Source of the DNA: Aestuariimicrobium sp. p3-SID1156
GTDB lineage: Bacteria; Actinomycetota; Actinomycetes; Propionibacteriales; Propionibacteriaceae
Direction of reading: 5' to 3'
DNA length: 64,000 bases
Assembly: GCF_025144225.1 (NCBI RefSeq)
Contig: NZ_JALXXB010000001.1
Location: forward strand, 504,170-568,169
This document shows, piece by piece, positions 30,055 through 38,534 of this stretch. Below the pieces are notes generated by a model that saw only the letters and a list, made by a program, of their open reading frames with translations, made no database searches and had not been told where the DNA came from. The stretch's first letter is position 1, and each line of letters opens with the position of its first letter. A program made the position numbers and the translations under genes.

Positions 30055-30064
30055 ACACTAGTCT
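30055..30064. promoter_or_regulatory. Overlapping divergent -10 elements, malY-like gene and MFS pseudogene
   Basis: Minus strand TAGTGT (complement of 30055-30060) is seven bases before ATG 30047. Plus strand TAGTCT (30059-30064) is six bases before GTG 30071. The two hexamers share bases 30059-30060 and only 23 bases separate the start codons. Confidence 0.5.
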
Positions 30065-30070
30065 GGGCCG

Positions 30071-30932
30071 GTGACCCTGGACCCCGCCTTCCACCCGAAC
30101 CAGTGGCGCCTCGCGACGGCCCAACTGCTGAGCGGTGTGGGCATCGCCTCCGGTATCGCTGTCGGTGCCGTGCTGGTGGAACAGGTCTCCGGCAGCACGG
30201 TGCTGGCGGGATTCGCGCAAACCGCGACAGTGCTGGGCGCTGCCCTGCTCGCCTTCCCCCTCTCTCGGCTCGCCTTCTCGCAGGGACGCCGACGCGCACT
30301 CGGTCTGGGCTTTGCCCTCGGCGCACTGGGGGCTCTGCTGATCGTGGCCGGGGTGCAGCTGCGCCATGTCGGTGGTGATCTGGGCCACGACGGTGGGCTC
30401 GGTGGCAGGGCCACAGCTGTCGGCGCCCGGTGACGCGATCGGCCGGCACTTCGGGCTCTCTGAGCTGGTCGGACCCTACCTGTTCTCGATCGTCGCCTTC
30501 TCCCTGGCTGCACTCGTCTCCAGCCACATCCTCGGCATGTACGGACTGTCGCCCCTGGTCGGTTGGGCGACCGACCGCTTCGGGGCGCGCATGGTGATCG
30601 GGATCGGCATGGGGATCTTCGCCCTCGCTTTCGTGGGCGGCATCCTCGACGCGGTGGGGGAGTCGCACCTGGCTCGCCTGATCCCCGCCCTGATGCTCCT
30701 CGGCCTCGGCTGGTCCTGCACGCTGATCGCCGGCTCGTCGCTGGTGGCGCAGTCCACGGAGCCGGAGTTGAGGATGCCCATGCAGGGTACGGTGGACACG
30801 TTCATGAACTTCGGCGCCGCGGGGATCACCGCGGTCAGCGGGAGCGTGCTGGCCTGGCAGGGATTCATGGGGATCAACGCGATGGCCTTCGTGGTGTGGT
30901 TGGTGCTGCTGCTGTTCTGGATGCCACGGTGA
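30071..30932 (+). pseudogene. MFS transporter remnant with two internal deletions
   Basis: Two reading frames together form one damaged major facilitator. Frame 1 (30071 to about 30361) encodes the start and first helices up to LLIVAGVQL, then runs into a non-homologous tail and stops at 30433. Frame 2 picks up at 30366 with MSVVIWATTVGSVAGP and runs to 30932. Relative to intact family members I would expect about 40 residues (helix 4 region with the ...RRGRA loop) between them. A second, in-frame gap occurs near 30516-30524, where ALVS joins SHILGMYGLSPLVGW and roughly helices 6-7 are missing. About 287 codons remain of a usual ~400. Confidence 0.75.
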
Positions 30933-30943
30933 GAGGGGAGCCC

Positions 30944-31432
30944 ATGCGTCCCACCAAGAAGCGGACAGCTGCGCGCATCATCGTGCGCGACGGTGACCGG
31001 GTGCTTCTCTTCCAGGACACGGACCCGGGGATTCCTGGCAGCTCGTGGTGGGTGACGCCCGGTGGAGGCATCGACCCGGGCGAAACAGAGCTGCAGGCGG
31101 CCGTGCGAGAACTTGCCGAAGAGACCGGGCTGGTGGTGCCCGAGTCGGACCTTCGGGGACCGGTCGCCCGCAGGCTGGTCGTGCATGGGTACTCCGATCA
31201 GGTGCTGGAGCAGGATGAAGTGTTCTTCCTGATCGACGCGAAGCCTTTCGAGGTGAGCACGGCCGGTTTCACCGAGAAGGAGAAGCTGACCCTGCTGGAC
31301 CACGGCTGGTTCGGCCCTGACGAGCTTCGCGGCATGACCGTCTGGCCCAGGCAGTTGGTGGACTGCCTCGGCTGGGATGGGGAGCCCGCAGTCGACTGGG
31401 GCCGGATGGAGGAGTCGACGGTCCCGGTCTGA
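30944..31432 (+). CDS. Nudix hydrolase
   Basis: Pyrophosphohydrolase of the Nudix family (162 residues); substrate not predictable. The Nudix box fits GX5EX7REUXEEXGU exactly as GGIDPGETELQAAVRELAEETGL (about residues 45-68). ATG 30944 has GAGAGGGGAG upstream. It starts 12 bases after the MFS pseudogene and may originally have been its operon partner. Translation in a longer upstream frame is an artefact of the pseudogene region. Confidence 0.88.
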   Translation: MRPTKKRTAARIIVRDGDRVLLFQDTDPGIPGSSWWVTPGGGIDPGETELQAAVRELAEETGLVVPESDLRGPVARRLVVHGYSDQVLEQDEVFFLIDAKPFEVSTAGFTEKEKLTLLDHGWFGPDELRGMTVWPRQLVDCLGWDGEPAVDWGRMEESTVPV

Positions 31433-31446
31433 ACCCGATCCTTCCC

Positions 31447-32781
31447 TCAGGCGGCGAGGGTCCAGGTGTGGCTGGGGGTGATGAGCCATTGCTGGCCCAG
31501 GGGTGAGGTCCAGTGGAGGATTCCGGGGGCCAGGTGGGTGACTTTCCAGCCGGCGTGGGTTTTGGCTCGGTGGACGGTGCGGCTGAGCGGGGCGAGGTTC
31601 TCCGGTCTGGTTTGTCCGGGGGTTCCGGTTTGGTAGGGGATGGTGTGGTCCATGTCGCTTCCCCGGCTGGAGGCTCGCAGGGAGCCGGGGAAGGGCTCGA
31701 CGGGGTTGCGCAGCTGGACCCATTCGCGCATGGAGCGCGGCACCTCGTAGGCATCGACGGGACGCAGGTGGTCGGGGGCCAGGACGGGGCGGACGCGGAT
31801 GCGGCGGTGCCCGAGAAGCGTGGTGAGCCAGCTGGTGAGGACGGGGCCGATGTCCTCGGCGCGGGCCACGCCTTTGCCAGTGGCGAGGTGGTCGTCGGTG
31901 AGGTGGACGACCAAGTCGGCCCGGGGGAGCAGCTTGTCAGGATCAACGGTGATCGTGCCGCAGGTGTGGCCCGCCAGCCCCTGCTGGGGGCAGGGTTCTG
32001 GGACCAGGCCCTGGGTGTGGGCTTGGAGCATGGTGAGGGCTCGGGCGGGGTTGGCCAGGATGCCCAACGCGACCGAGCGTCGCACATCCCGAGAGTCGGC
32101 GGATCCTTGGCGTGCCAGGATGTCGGCGAGCTTGTTGAGGGTGGCGTCGAGTTGGAGGGCGTCGCCGGCGTCCAGTGATGAGCTGACGCTGGTGAGATCG
32201 TGGTGGTCGGGGTGAAGGTCGACGCGGCGCTGCCGGCGGGCCTGGGTGCGAGCATCGGTCTCGTGCTCATCCAACATCTCGAGGACCCGCGCCTTGATGA
32301 ACTTCTTGATCCGGTCGGGGTGGACGGTGTCGAGCAGCGGTGCGATGTCGGAGTCGAGGATGAGGGAGTCGGTGTAGGAGAGTTTGCGCGTGAGGTGGGC
32401 GGCCTCGCGGGCACGCCAGACTCGCCAGCGGCCGGTGATGATGGCCTCCCACAAGCTGGGGAGGCGGTGTCGGACGGTGAGGGCGTCGGCGATCAGAAAC
32501 CTGGCCTCGGTCTCCTTCAGGTCCATGGTGGCGGAGAGTTCGAGGCTGCAGAACTCCGCCACCAGTGGGGTGCCGTCGCCTCCCCACTGCACCAGCCGCT
32601 CCTCCCCATCGACGGTGGGGGCGTCGCTGGTGGTGAGGGTGTTGTTCAGGTCGGCCCAGTGGGCGGCGAGGGTGAACTGTTCGGCTTCGGCTTGTCGTTT
32701 GCGTTGCTCAGCATCTTTGAACTCGGCGAGCGCGAACAACCGCGTGGCGCGTAGATCGCGGGTCCGGTCGGGGTGGTTCAT
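31447..32781 (-). CDS. DUF222 / HNH endonuclease domain protein (13E12-like)
   Basis: The 444-residue product carries an N-terminal DUF222 domain and a C-terminal HNH nuclease motif: DMDHTIPYQTG...TRPENLAPLSRTVHRAKTHAGW, with His/Asn/His in place. The flanking zinc Cys pair of many HNH proteins is absent, as usual in this group. The family is multi-copy in many actinobacteria (13E12 repeat proteins) and its role is unknown. ATG 32781 is chosen because AGGAGA precedes it; three earlier in-frame starts lack an RBS. The region 32782-32989 to its right holds two TATCGA repeats and no gene I recognise. Confidence 0.8.
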   Translation of the reverse strand: MNHPDRTRDLRATRLFALAEFKDAEQRKRQAEAEQFTLAAHWADLNNTLTTSDAPTVDGEERLVQWGGDGTPLVAEFCSLELSATMDLKETEARFLIADALTVRHRLPSLWEAIITGRWRVWRAREAAHLTRKLSYTDSLILDSDIAPLLDTVHPDRIKKFIKARVLEMLDEHETDARTQARRQRRVDLHPDHHDLTSVSSSLDAGDALQLDATLNKLADILARQGSADSRDVRRSVALGILANPARALTMLQAHTQGLVPEPCPQQGLAGHTCGTITVDPDKLLPRADLVVHLTDDHLATGKGVARAEDIGPVLTSWLTTLLGHRRIRVRPVLAPDHLRPVDAYEVPRSMREWVQLRNPVEPFPGSLRASSRGSDMDHTIPYQTGTPGQTRPENLAPLSRTVHRAKTHAGWKVTHLAPGILHWTSPLGQQWLITPSHTWTLAA

Positions 32782-32989
32782 CGGGTTTCTCCTGTCGGCT
32801 AGCAGGAATGAATCCATATCGAACTCACTATCGATACTAGACGCGAGCTCCGACAAAACCGGCACACCAGCGACAACGGACAACACCTGAGGTCACACGG
32901 ACAACACCTGTCGGGGCCGATCACGCTTCGTCTCAATGGCCACAGGGGGAGAGGGGAGGCGAGCTGCGGGACGCGCACCCATCAGCCCA

Positions 32990-33220
32990 TCACAGGTGCG
33001 CGAAGACCTCGCGGTGGCCGTTCACCGCCGGCGCGATCAGGGCCAGCAGCGTGCTCAACCCCACCATCACCAGCGCAGCCGACCACCAGCCGACGACAAC
33101 AAGCCCCAGGGCTGCGCCGTACCAGACGACGGCCAGCGTCATCCACAGCGCCGCGAACCACCCCGATTCACCACGGATCAGGGAATAGGTCTCGCGTCCG
33201 CAGGGGCAGGTGTACTTCAC
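32990..33220 (-). CDS. Small membrane protein with CPCG motif
   Basis: A 76-residue protein starting MKYTCPCGRETYSLI, with two membrane segments (FAALWMTLAVVWYGAALGLVVVG; AALVMVGLSTLLALIAP). The N-terminal Cys pair could bind metal or form a disulfide. The GTG start overlaps the helicase stop by four bases (GTGA), so it is translated from the helicase operon. No family recognised; the tight coupling supports a real gene. Confidence 0.6.
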   Translation of the reverse strand: MKYTCPCGRETYSLIRGESGWFAALWMTLAVVWYGAALGLVVVGWWSAALVMVGLSTLLALIAPAVNGHREVFAHL

Positions 33221-34863
33221 AGGCTGTCGATCTCCTCGGCGTCAATGATGCGGTACGCGTATCCCTGCTCCGCCAGGAATCGCTGGCGATGCTGGGCGAA
33301 ATCGGCGTCCACCGTGTCACGTGCCACCACAGCGTAGAAACGCGCCACCAGCCCATCCTTGGGTCGCAGCAATCGCCCGAGCCGCTGGGCCTCCTCCTGG
33401 CGCGATCCGAAGGCGCCCGAGACCTGGATCGCCACCTCGGCGCTGGGCAGGTCCACCGAGAAATTGGCCACCTTGGAGACCACCAGGCGCGTGATCTCCC
33501 CATCGCGAAATTGCTGGTAGAGCTTCTCGCGTTGACGGGTGGTGGTCGAACCGGTGATCAGCGGCGCGTCCAACCGCGCAGCCAGGTCCTCGAGCTGGTC
33601 CACATACTGCCCGATCACCAGCGTGGGCTGGTCGCGGTGCTTCTCGGCCAGTTCCAGCACCACTCGGGTCTTAGACTCCGCGGTGGACGCCAACCGGTAG
33701 CGCACATCGGGCTCTGCCATGGCCTGCGCGAGCCGCTCGTCCTCGGTCAGGCTGACCCGCACTTCCACGCAATCAGCGGGCGCGATCCAACCCTGGGCCT
33801 CGATCTCCTTCCAGGGCGCGTCGTAACGCTTGGGCCCGATCAGGCTGAACACGTCGCCTTCTCGACCGTCCTCGCGCACCAGCGTGGCGGTGAGGCCCAG
33901 TCGACGACGCGCCTGCAGGTCGGCGGTCATCCGGAAAACCGGGGCAGGCAGCAGGTGCACTTCGTCGTAGATCACCAGCCCCCAGTCCCGCGCATTGAAC
34001 AACTCCAGGTGCGGATGCACCCCGCCGCGCTTGGTGGTGATCACCTGGTATGTGGCGATCGTCACCGGACGGATCTCCTTCTTCGCCCCGGAATACTCAC
34101 CGATCTCGTCCTCGGTCAAGGTGGTGCGACGGAGCAGCTCATCGCGCCACTGCCGCGCCGATACGGTGTTGGTGACCAGGATCAGAGTCGTCGCCCCGGC
34201 CAGCGCCATGGACGCTGCCCCCACGATCGTCTTGCCAGCCCCACAGGGCAGCACCACGACTCCCGAGCCGCCGTGCCAGAACGAGTCCGCCGCAAGCTTT
34301 TGATAGGGACGCAGCTGCCAGCCGCCACTGGCGTCCAGCTCGATGGCGTGGGCTTCGCCGTTGACGAAACCGGCCAGGTCCTCTGCCGGCCAGCCCAACC
34401 CCAACAGCGCCTGCTTGACCGAGCCCCGTTCCGAGGGGTGCACGACGACGGTCTCGTCGTCGATCCGCCCCCCGACAAGGCCCTTCAGCTTGCGCGAACG
34501 CAGCACTTCGGTGAGCACGGCGCGGTCAGAGGACACCATGACCAGCCCGTGGGTGGGGTGCTTCTCGATGCGCAGGCGCCCGTAGCGTCCCATGGTCTCG
34601 GTGATGTCGACCAACAGCGAACTCGCGACCGGGTAGCGCGACCAGGTCAACAGGGCATCCACCACCTGCTCGGCGTCGTGCCCTGCCGCCCGGGCGTTCC
34701 ACAACCCCAGGGGCGTGATCCGGTAGCTGTGCACGTGCTCAGGGGCACGTTCCAGCTCGGCGAAGGGCGCGATGGCAATGCGGCAGGCCTCCGCGTCCGG
34801 ATGGTCCACCTCCAGCAGCAGGGTGCGGTCGGACTGGACGATCAGTGGTGCGGTGGGATTCAT
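33217..34863 (-). CDS. XPB-type DNA repair helicase
   Basis: Superfamily 2 helicase of 548 residues related to eukaryotic/archaeal XPB. An N-terminal ~170-residue domain precedes the helicase core: RPYQKLA, Walker A LPCGAGKT (205-212), DEVH box (300-303), GLTATLVREDGRE, then the second RecA domain ending QRLGRLLRPK. XPB-family proteins unwind or remodel DNA in repair; the bacterial role is poorly defined. ATG 34863 overlaps the previous gene's stop by one base (TGATG). The gene encoding an XPB/Ssl2 N-terminal-domain protein lies two genes upstream, the usual actinobacterial pairing. Confidence 0.9.
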   Translation of the reverse strand: MNPTAPLIVQSDRTLLLEVDHPDAEACRIAIAPFAELERAPEHVHSYRITPLGLWNARAAGHDAEQVVDALLTWSRYPVASSLLVDITETMGRYGRLRIEKHPTHGLVMVSSDRAVLTEVLRSRKLKGLVGGRIDDETVVVHPSERGSVKQALLGLGWPAEDLAGFVNGEAHAIELDASGGWQLRPYQKLAADSFWHGGSGVVVLPCGAGKTIVGAASMALAGATTLILVTNTVSARQWRDELLRRTTLTEDEIGEYSGAKKEIRPVTIATYQVITTKRGGVHPHLELFNARDWGLVIYDEVHLLPAPVFRMTADLQARRRLGLTATLVREDGREGDVFSLIGPKRYDAPWKEIEAQGWIAPADCVEVRVSLTEDERLAQAMAEPDVRYRLASTAESKTRVVLELAEKHRDQPTLVIGQYVDQLEDLAARLDAPLITGSTTTRQREKLYQQFRDGEITRLVVSKVANFSVDLPSAEVAIQVSGAFGSRQEEAQRLGRLLRPKDGLVARFYAVVARDTVDADFAQHRQRFLAEQGYAYRIIDAEEIDSL

Positions 34864-35759
34864 CAACAGGTGGGGGCCGGTTCGCTTGGGGGCAGTGGGG
34901 AATCGCTGGGGTCCGACGGCGCGGGGGTGCCGGTGGCGGTCACCGTCTCGGCGGGCTCACTGGGGCACAGGGTCTCTGAGGGGGATGGGGTGGGGGTCTC
35001 GGAGGTGGGCGAGGCGCTGGATGAGCTGGGCGCCGCCGAGCTTGAGGGCGCCAGGGTCGAGGGTGTCACCGAGGGCGACGGAGTCTGGCTCGGCGTGGTG
35101 ACCGTGGAAGTCGGTGCGGTGCTGGACTGGGTGGGCGCCGGAGCAGAGCCGTCCGGGGAGGGCTGGGGCAGCACGACGGTTGTGGTGGGCTGCGTTGGCG
35201 TCGGCGTCGGCGTGGGCTGCGGAGTCGCGGGTGGCGTTGGCCCGGGGGTGGGGGTGGCCGGCTTGGCAGGGGGGGCGACCGCCAGCGGCGGAGGAATCAC
35301 CACGATGGCCCGCCATTCGCCCTGGTTGCCGTTCCCGTCCACAGCCGCCACCTGGATCAGGATGTTCGCCGTCGATGCCGGCCAGGTCAGCGTGATCCAC
35401 GGGTCCTTGACGGTGCCGGTCAGGTAGCCGTCCACGAGCACCACATAGTGCTGGATGCCTGCAGCGTCGTGGCTGCGGTTCCAGCCGATCAGGTAGTGCG
35501 AGGCCGTGTTCGACACCAGCCGCAGTCCGCGCACCGGCGTCGGCAGGCTGCGGTCCTTGCCCGGCAGAGGCGAGGCGGTGGAGCTTGGGTGCGCCTTTTC
35601 CGGGGACGTGGGGGGCACCGACACGCCAGGAGACGAGGCCACCGGCACCGGTTCGTCAAGCCCTGTCGGTGTCGTTCGGTCGGGCCTCAGATACAGCCCC
35701 AGCCCCACGACAAGACACACGCCGGTCACGGCGAGGCGTCGGATCACATGGGGCTGCAC
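34863..35759 (-). CDS. Secreted or anchored FN3-like protein with Ser/Thr/Pro-rich tail
   Basis: A 298-residue extracytoplasmic protein. A signal/anchor helix (LAVTGVCLVVGLGLYL, about 9-24) is followed by a short linker and one fibronectin type III-like domain (about 75-165, PVRGLRLVSNTASHYLIGWNRS...NILIQVAAVDGNGNQGEW). About 125 residues of Pro, Thr and Ser repeats follow, and the chain ends in Cys. The GTG at 35759 is chosen because TATCAT lies six bases upstream, and a longer frame would lose the signal. It overlaps the preceding gene by 16 bases and the helicase by one. Why a surface protein sits between two repair genes is unexplained. Confidence 0.65.
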   Translation of the reverse strand: MQPHVIRRLAVTGVCLVVGLGLYLRPDRTTPTGLDEPVPVASSPGVSVPPTSPEKAHPSSTASPLPGKDRSLPTPVRGLRLVSNTASHYLIGWNRSHDAAGIQHYVVLVDGYLTGTVKDPWITLTWPASTANILIQVAAVDGNGNQGEWRAIVVIPPPLAVAPPAKPATPTPGPTPPATPQPTPTPTPTQPTTTVVLPQPSPDGSAPAPTQSSTAPTSTVTTPSQTPSPSVTPSTLAPSSSAAPSSSSASPTSETPTPSPSETLCPSEPAETVTATGTPAPSDPSDSPLPPSEPAPTC

Positions 35760-37774
35760 GCACCAATGATACGTGCCTGCACGACGCGTGCGACCGGCAC
35801 GGTGGTGGGTGCCGACGCCCTGCGCACCACGCGGGCCTGTCCGCCCTGGACGCCCAGCACTCGCACCACGTCGGTTGTTGCCACGCCACGAGCGTCGACG
35901 TGGGTGAGTTCGGTCCACTCCCCGCTCTCCAGGGCGCGCCCGAGCAGGTCGACGACGTCCTCCTCCTGGTCGGGCTGGGTCTGGGTCAGCAGCGCCCGTG
36001 CCAGCAGCGTGAGCTGGTCCCGGGTCGGGGGTTCCGGCTCCCGGTGGGGAGCAGTCGCACGCGTCGCGCGGCGAGGAACGGGTGCCTGCAATGGCTCGCC
36101 GGACTCATTGGTCGGCACCGGCGCGTGCCCCATGCTGCGCAACAGGTCAACGACCTCCTCGACATCCCCCTGCGCCGCGATCGCCTGCGGCCCGACCCGG
36201 CGCAGACCGAGGATTTTCGCTTCTGGCGAACGCAGGAGTGACTCCAGGATGGCTGGATCCTCCACAGTGACCACCGAAGCGGCCGGCATGACGCGGAGTT
36301 GACCATGCCGGCGCGCGACATCGGCCACCAGGTAGGCCAGTGGTTGGGGTACGGGAGTGAGGGAGTGGTCCTCCAGCCACTGGACCAGGGACTGCGCGGT
36401 GAGCCCCGAGTCCAGACCGCGACGGACGCTGGCAGCGGTGAACCGACGAGTACTTCCCTCCCTGGCGGTCACCAGGTCGAGCCGCCGTCGCACGTCGGTC
36501 TGCAGTGGACCGGGCAGGACCGCAGTCAGGTCGGACTGCAGGACGAACTGGTGCCCCGCGGCTGGGAATCCGGGGTCCTCGGCGGTGTGCGACAGCTCGC
36601 TGACCCTTCCCATCGCGACGACGCCGAGAACTTCGGCATCCCGCACCACCGCCGTCGTGGCCTCCTGGACCGCTTCCTCCGGCCAGGTCGGGTAACGCCA
36701 CAGGACGCGGGCTGCCAGCAGGTGGGTGTCGATCGGCGTGCCGGTGGGAGCCTGGTGCAGCTCGGCCATCACCGCACGGTCGATGCGTTGCGCGCCTCTG
36801 GTCCAGGCACGGGCCAGCGCCCGCCATTGCCCCCACCCGGCCAGGGCGTCCCATCGATCGAACTGGGGGGTGGCCAGCCAGGTCGGCCCGTGGGCAGCGA
36901 CCAGACCGGCCTGCAGCGCGAGGCGAAAGGCGAACTCCACCGCGGCCACCGGACGATCACCCGCGAGCACCTTGAGGTCACGACGCCCCACGCCGCCGGT
37001 GCTGAGGACGCGGGGCGCCAGGCTGATCACCTGCTCGACCAGGTCGGTGACCAGTGACAGGGCCTCGACGGCGGTGCCCAGGGCCGCCTGCTCGAGCAGC
37101 CTGCCGGGTTCAGCGGCGGGGGGAAACCCCGGGGGCTGGGAGGGGACCGCATCGGCGAAGAAACGTCCGCCGCGCAGGTGCAGCGCCACCTCGCGGGCCA
37201 GCACCACGCTCTCCTCGTCGTGGCGGCGCAGGATCCGCGCATTCAACAGCGCTTCGGCCGGAGCGCCCCGCACGGGGGTGCGCAGCCGTCCCCGGGGGTG
37301 CCAGACCAGCGGGTCCAGCAGGGCGCGCTGTTCGGGGGTGAGGTCCGTCAGCGCTGCGGTGACGTCGGCGTCCGTCAGTGGCAGGGGGGAGGGGGCGGCC
37401 AGACCAGCGGGGAAGGGGCCGAAGGCGGCTGCGGCCGCGCGGGTCAGCTGGAGCGACTTCCCCGTGCCCCAGACCAGCGCACGGCGTTCGAGCACGCGCA
37501 GGGCTGCCTCGACCGCCCCCCTGTCGGCGTCCAGCATCGCGGCCAGATGCCGCGGGCTCACCGGCTCATGCGCGGCGGCCAGGCCCTCGGCCACTCGCCG
37601 CAGCCAACGGTCCAGGCGCTCCATGGCCTGGGCGGTCGACGAGGGCGAGGAGGCGCGCTCGACCAGGTCCGACAGTGAGCTGGGCCGGGGCTGTGCGAGG
37701 TCCGGACGCTCCCGCATGAGGGTGACGAGCTGGTTCTCGTCCATGGCGCGGATCGCGTCGGCCAGGCTCCTCAT
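35744..37774 (-). CDS. Helicase-associated (XPB/Ssl2 N-terminal domain) protein
   Basis: A 676-residue cytoplasmic protein of the actinobacterial helicase-associated family, with winged-helix-like repeats and an XPB/Ssl2 N-terminal-type domain around RHGQLRVMPAASVVTVEDPAILESLLRSPEAK; no ATPase motifs are visible. Members are commonly encoded beside the XPB helicase and presumably act with it. ATG 37774 overlaps the upstream gene's stop by four bases (ATGA). The C-terminal codons overlap the FN3 protein start by 16 bases. Confidence 0.8.
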   Translation of the reverse strand: MRSLADAIRAMDENQLVTLMRERPDLAQPRPSSLSDLVERASSPSSTAQAMERLDRWLRRVAEGLAAAHEPVSPRHLAAMLDADRGAVEAALRVLERRALVWGTGKSLQLTRAAAAAFGPFPAGLAAPSPLPLTDADVTAALTDLTPEQRALLDPLVWHPRGRLRTPVRGAPAEALLNARILRRHDEESVVLAREVALHLRGGRFFADAVPSQPPGFPPAAEPGRLLEQAALGTAVEALSLVTDLVEQVISLAPRVLSTGGVGRRDLKVLAGDRPVAAVEFAFRLALQAGLVAAHGPTWLATPQFDRWDALAGWGQWRALARAWTRGAQRIDRAVMAELHQAPTGTPIDTHLLAARVLWRYPTWPEEAVQEATTAVVRDAEVLGVVAMGRVSELSHTAEDPGFPAAGHQFVLQSDLTAVLPGPLQTDVRRRLDLVTAREGSTRRFTAASVRRGLDSGLTAQSLVQWLEDHSLTPVPQPLAYLVADVARRHGQLRVMPAASVVTVEDPAILESLLRSPEAKILGLRRVGPQAIAAQGDVEEVVDLLRSMGHAPVPTNESGEPLQAPVPRRATRATAPHREPEPPTRDQLTLLARALLTQTQPDQEEDVVDLLGRALESGEWTELTHVDARGVATTDVVRVLGVQGGQARVVRRASAPTTVPVARVVQARIIGACSPM
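35766..35771 (-). promoter_or_regulatory. Internal -10 element for the FN3 protein and XPB genes
   Basis: TATCAT on the minus strand lies six bases before GTG 35759, inside the last codons of the helicase-associated gene. It may give the FN3-XPB-small membrane protein genes their own leaderless transcript. Confidence 0.4.
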
Positions 37775-38460
37775 CGTTGGGGGACCAGCTGCCGCCAGCC
37801 CCACCACAGCCCCAGACCCAGGCAGACCAGACAACCGAGCTGGCTGTAGCGGCCCATCGAGTAGAGGCTGTCGTCCATCACGTTGACCAGGAAACCGAGG
37901 ACGAGCGCACTGGCGGAAGCCACCGCCAGGGCAGCGCGCAGGCGCGGCGAGAGGGGGCGTTCGGGTTGGCTGATGACAAGCACCAGCCCGAGAACCAGCA
38001 GCGGGAAGGCGAGCATCCACAGCGCAGTGCCGACGGCCAGACAGACGAGCAGGGGGACGCCGACGGCGTTCGCGATCTCTGCGGCAGGCACGCCCAGTCG
38101 CGGTTCGGCGGGGGCCGGCTCGGGCTCCCACTGGAGTGGTTCGGGTTCGAACACGGGGGCGTCGAGGACGGCGGTGGTCGCCATCGGGGCGCGGGGGTCG
38201 AAGGAGGAACTCGCGAAGCCGTCCGGGGGACCGGCGGAGAAGGCTGCATGGGGGTCGCGCCGAGGGCCGGAGGAGGGAACCAGCGTTTCCAACGGACGGC
38301 GGCCGGGGGCGTCGTGGTAGGTCGATGGGGCGGCGTCTGGGTGCCCGTCGGCGGGGGAGAGCGCCTTGGCGGGGAGTTCGAGGGGGCTGGTGCGCGGCAT
38401 GGCGAAGCCATCAGGACGCTCGGTCGGTGCGTACTCGACCCCGTCACTCCACGAAACCAT
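37771..38460 (-). CDS. Membrane protein of unknown function
   Basis: A 229-residue protein with a Pro-rich soluble N-terminal half and four hydrophobic segments in the C-terminal half (IANAVGVPLLVCLAVGTALWML; FPLLVLGLVLVI; ALAVASASALVLGFLV; YSQLGCLVCLGLGLWWGW). No family recognised. ATG 38460 is selected over a GTG three codons upstream because TACAGT ends seven bases before it. First gene of the helicase operon; its stop overlaps the next start (ATGA). Confidence 0.6.
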   Translation of the reverse strand: MVSWSDGVEYAPTERPDGFAMPRTSPLELPAKALSPADGHPDAAPSTYHDAPGRRPLETLVPSSGPRRDPHAAFSAGPPDGFASSSFDPRAPMATTAVLDAPVFEPEPLQWEPEPAPAEPRLGVPAAEIANAVGVPLLVCLAVGTALWMLAFPLLVLGLVLVISQPERPLSPRLRAALAVASASALVLGFLVNVMDDSLYSMGRYSQLGCLVCLGLGLWWGWRQLVPQR

Positions 38461-38467
38461 GACCACC

Positions 38468-38473
38468 ACTGTA
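38468..38473 (-). promoter_or_regulatory. -10 element of the helicase operon
   Basis: TACAGT on the minus strand ends seven bases before ATG 38460; predicted leaderless start for the five-gene operon that runs to 32990. Confidence 0.5.
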
Positions 38474-38534
38474 GTCCGCCGCTCCCGGTGAGCGTTTCGC
38501 TGCAGTCAGGCCGATTCCGTGGGACGGTGGATCG

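Noticed and set aside
31447..32781. DUF222/HNH gene as a mobile element or homing endonuclease
   Set aside because: No inverted repeats, target duplication or transposase around it; the family is merely multi-copy.
32817..32836. TCGAAC-N4-like string and TATCGA repeats upstream of the DUF222/HNH gene as an SOS box
   Set aside because: Only one half matches the actinobacterial LexA consensus; the second half is TATCGA, not GTTCGA.
34990..35280. Tandem repeat array or CRISPR
   Set aside because: The repetition is codon-level Ser/Thr/Pro low complexity within the FN3 protein; no direct repeats with uniform spacers anywhere in the window.
33289..35427. 712-codon plus-strand frame opposite the XPB helicase and FN3 genes
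   Set aside because: Shadow of two well-supported minus-strand genes; its C-terminal low-complexity part is the complement of the Ser/Thr/Pro codons.
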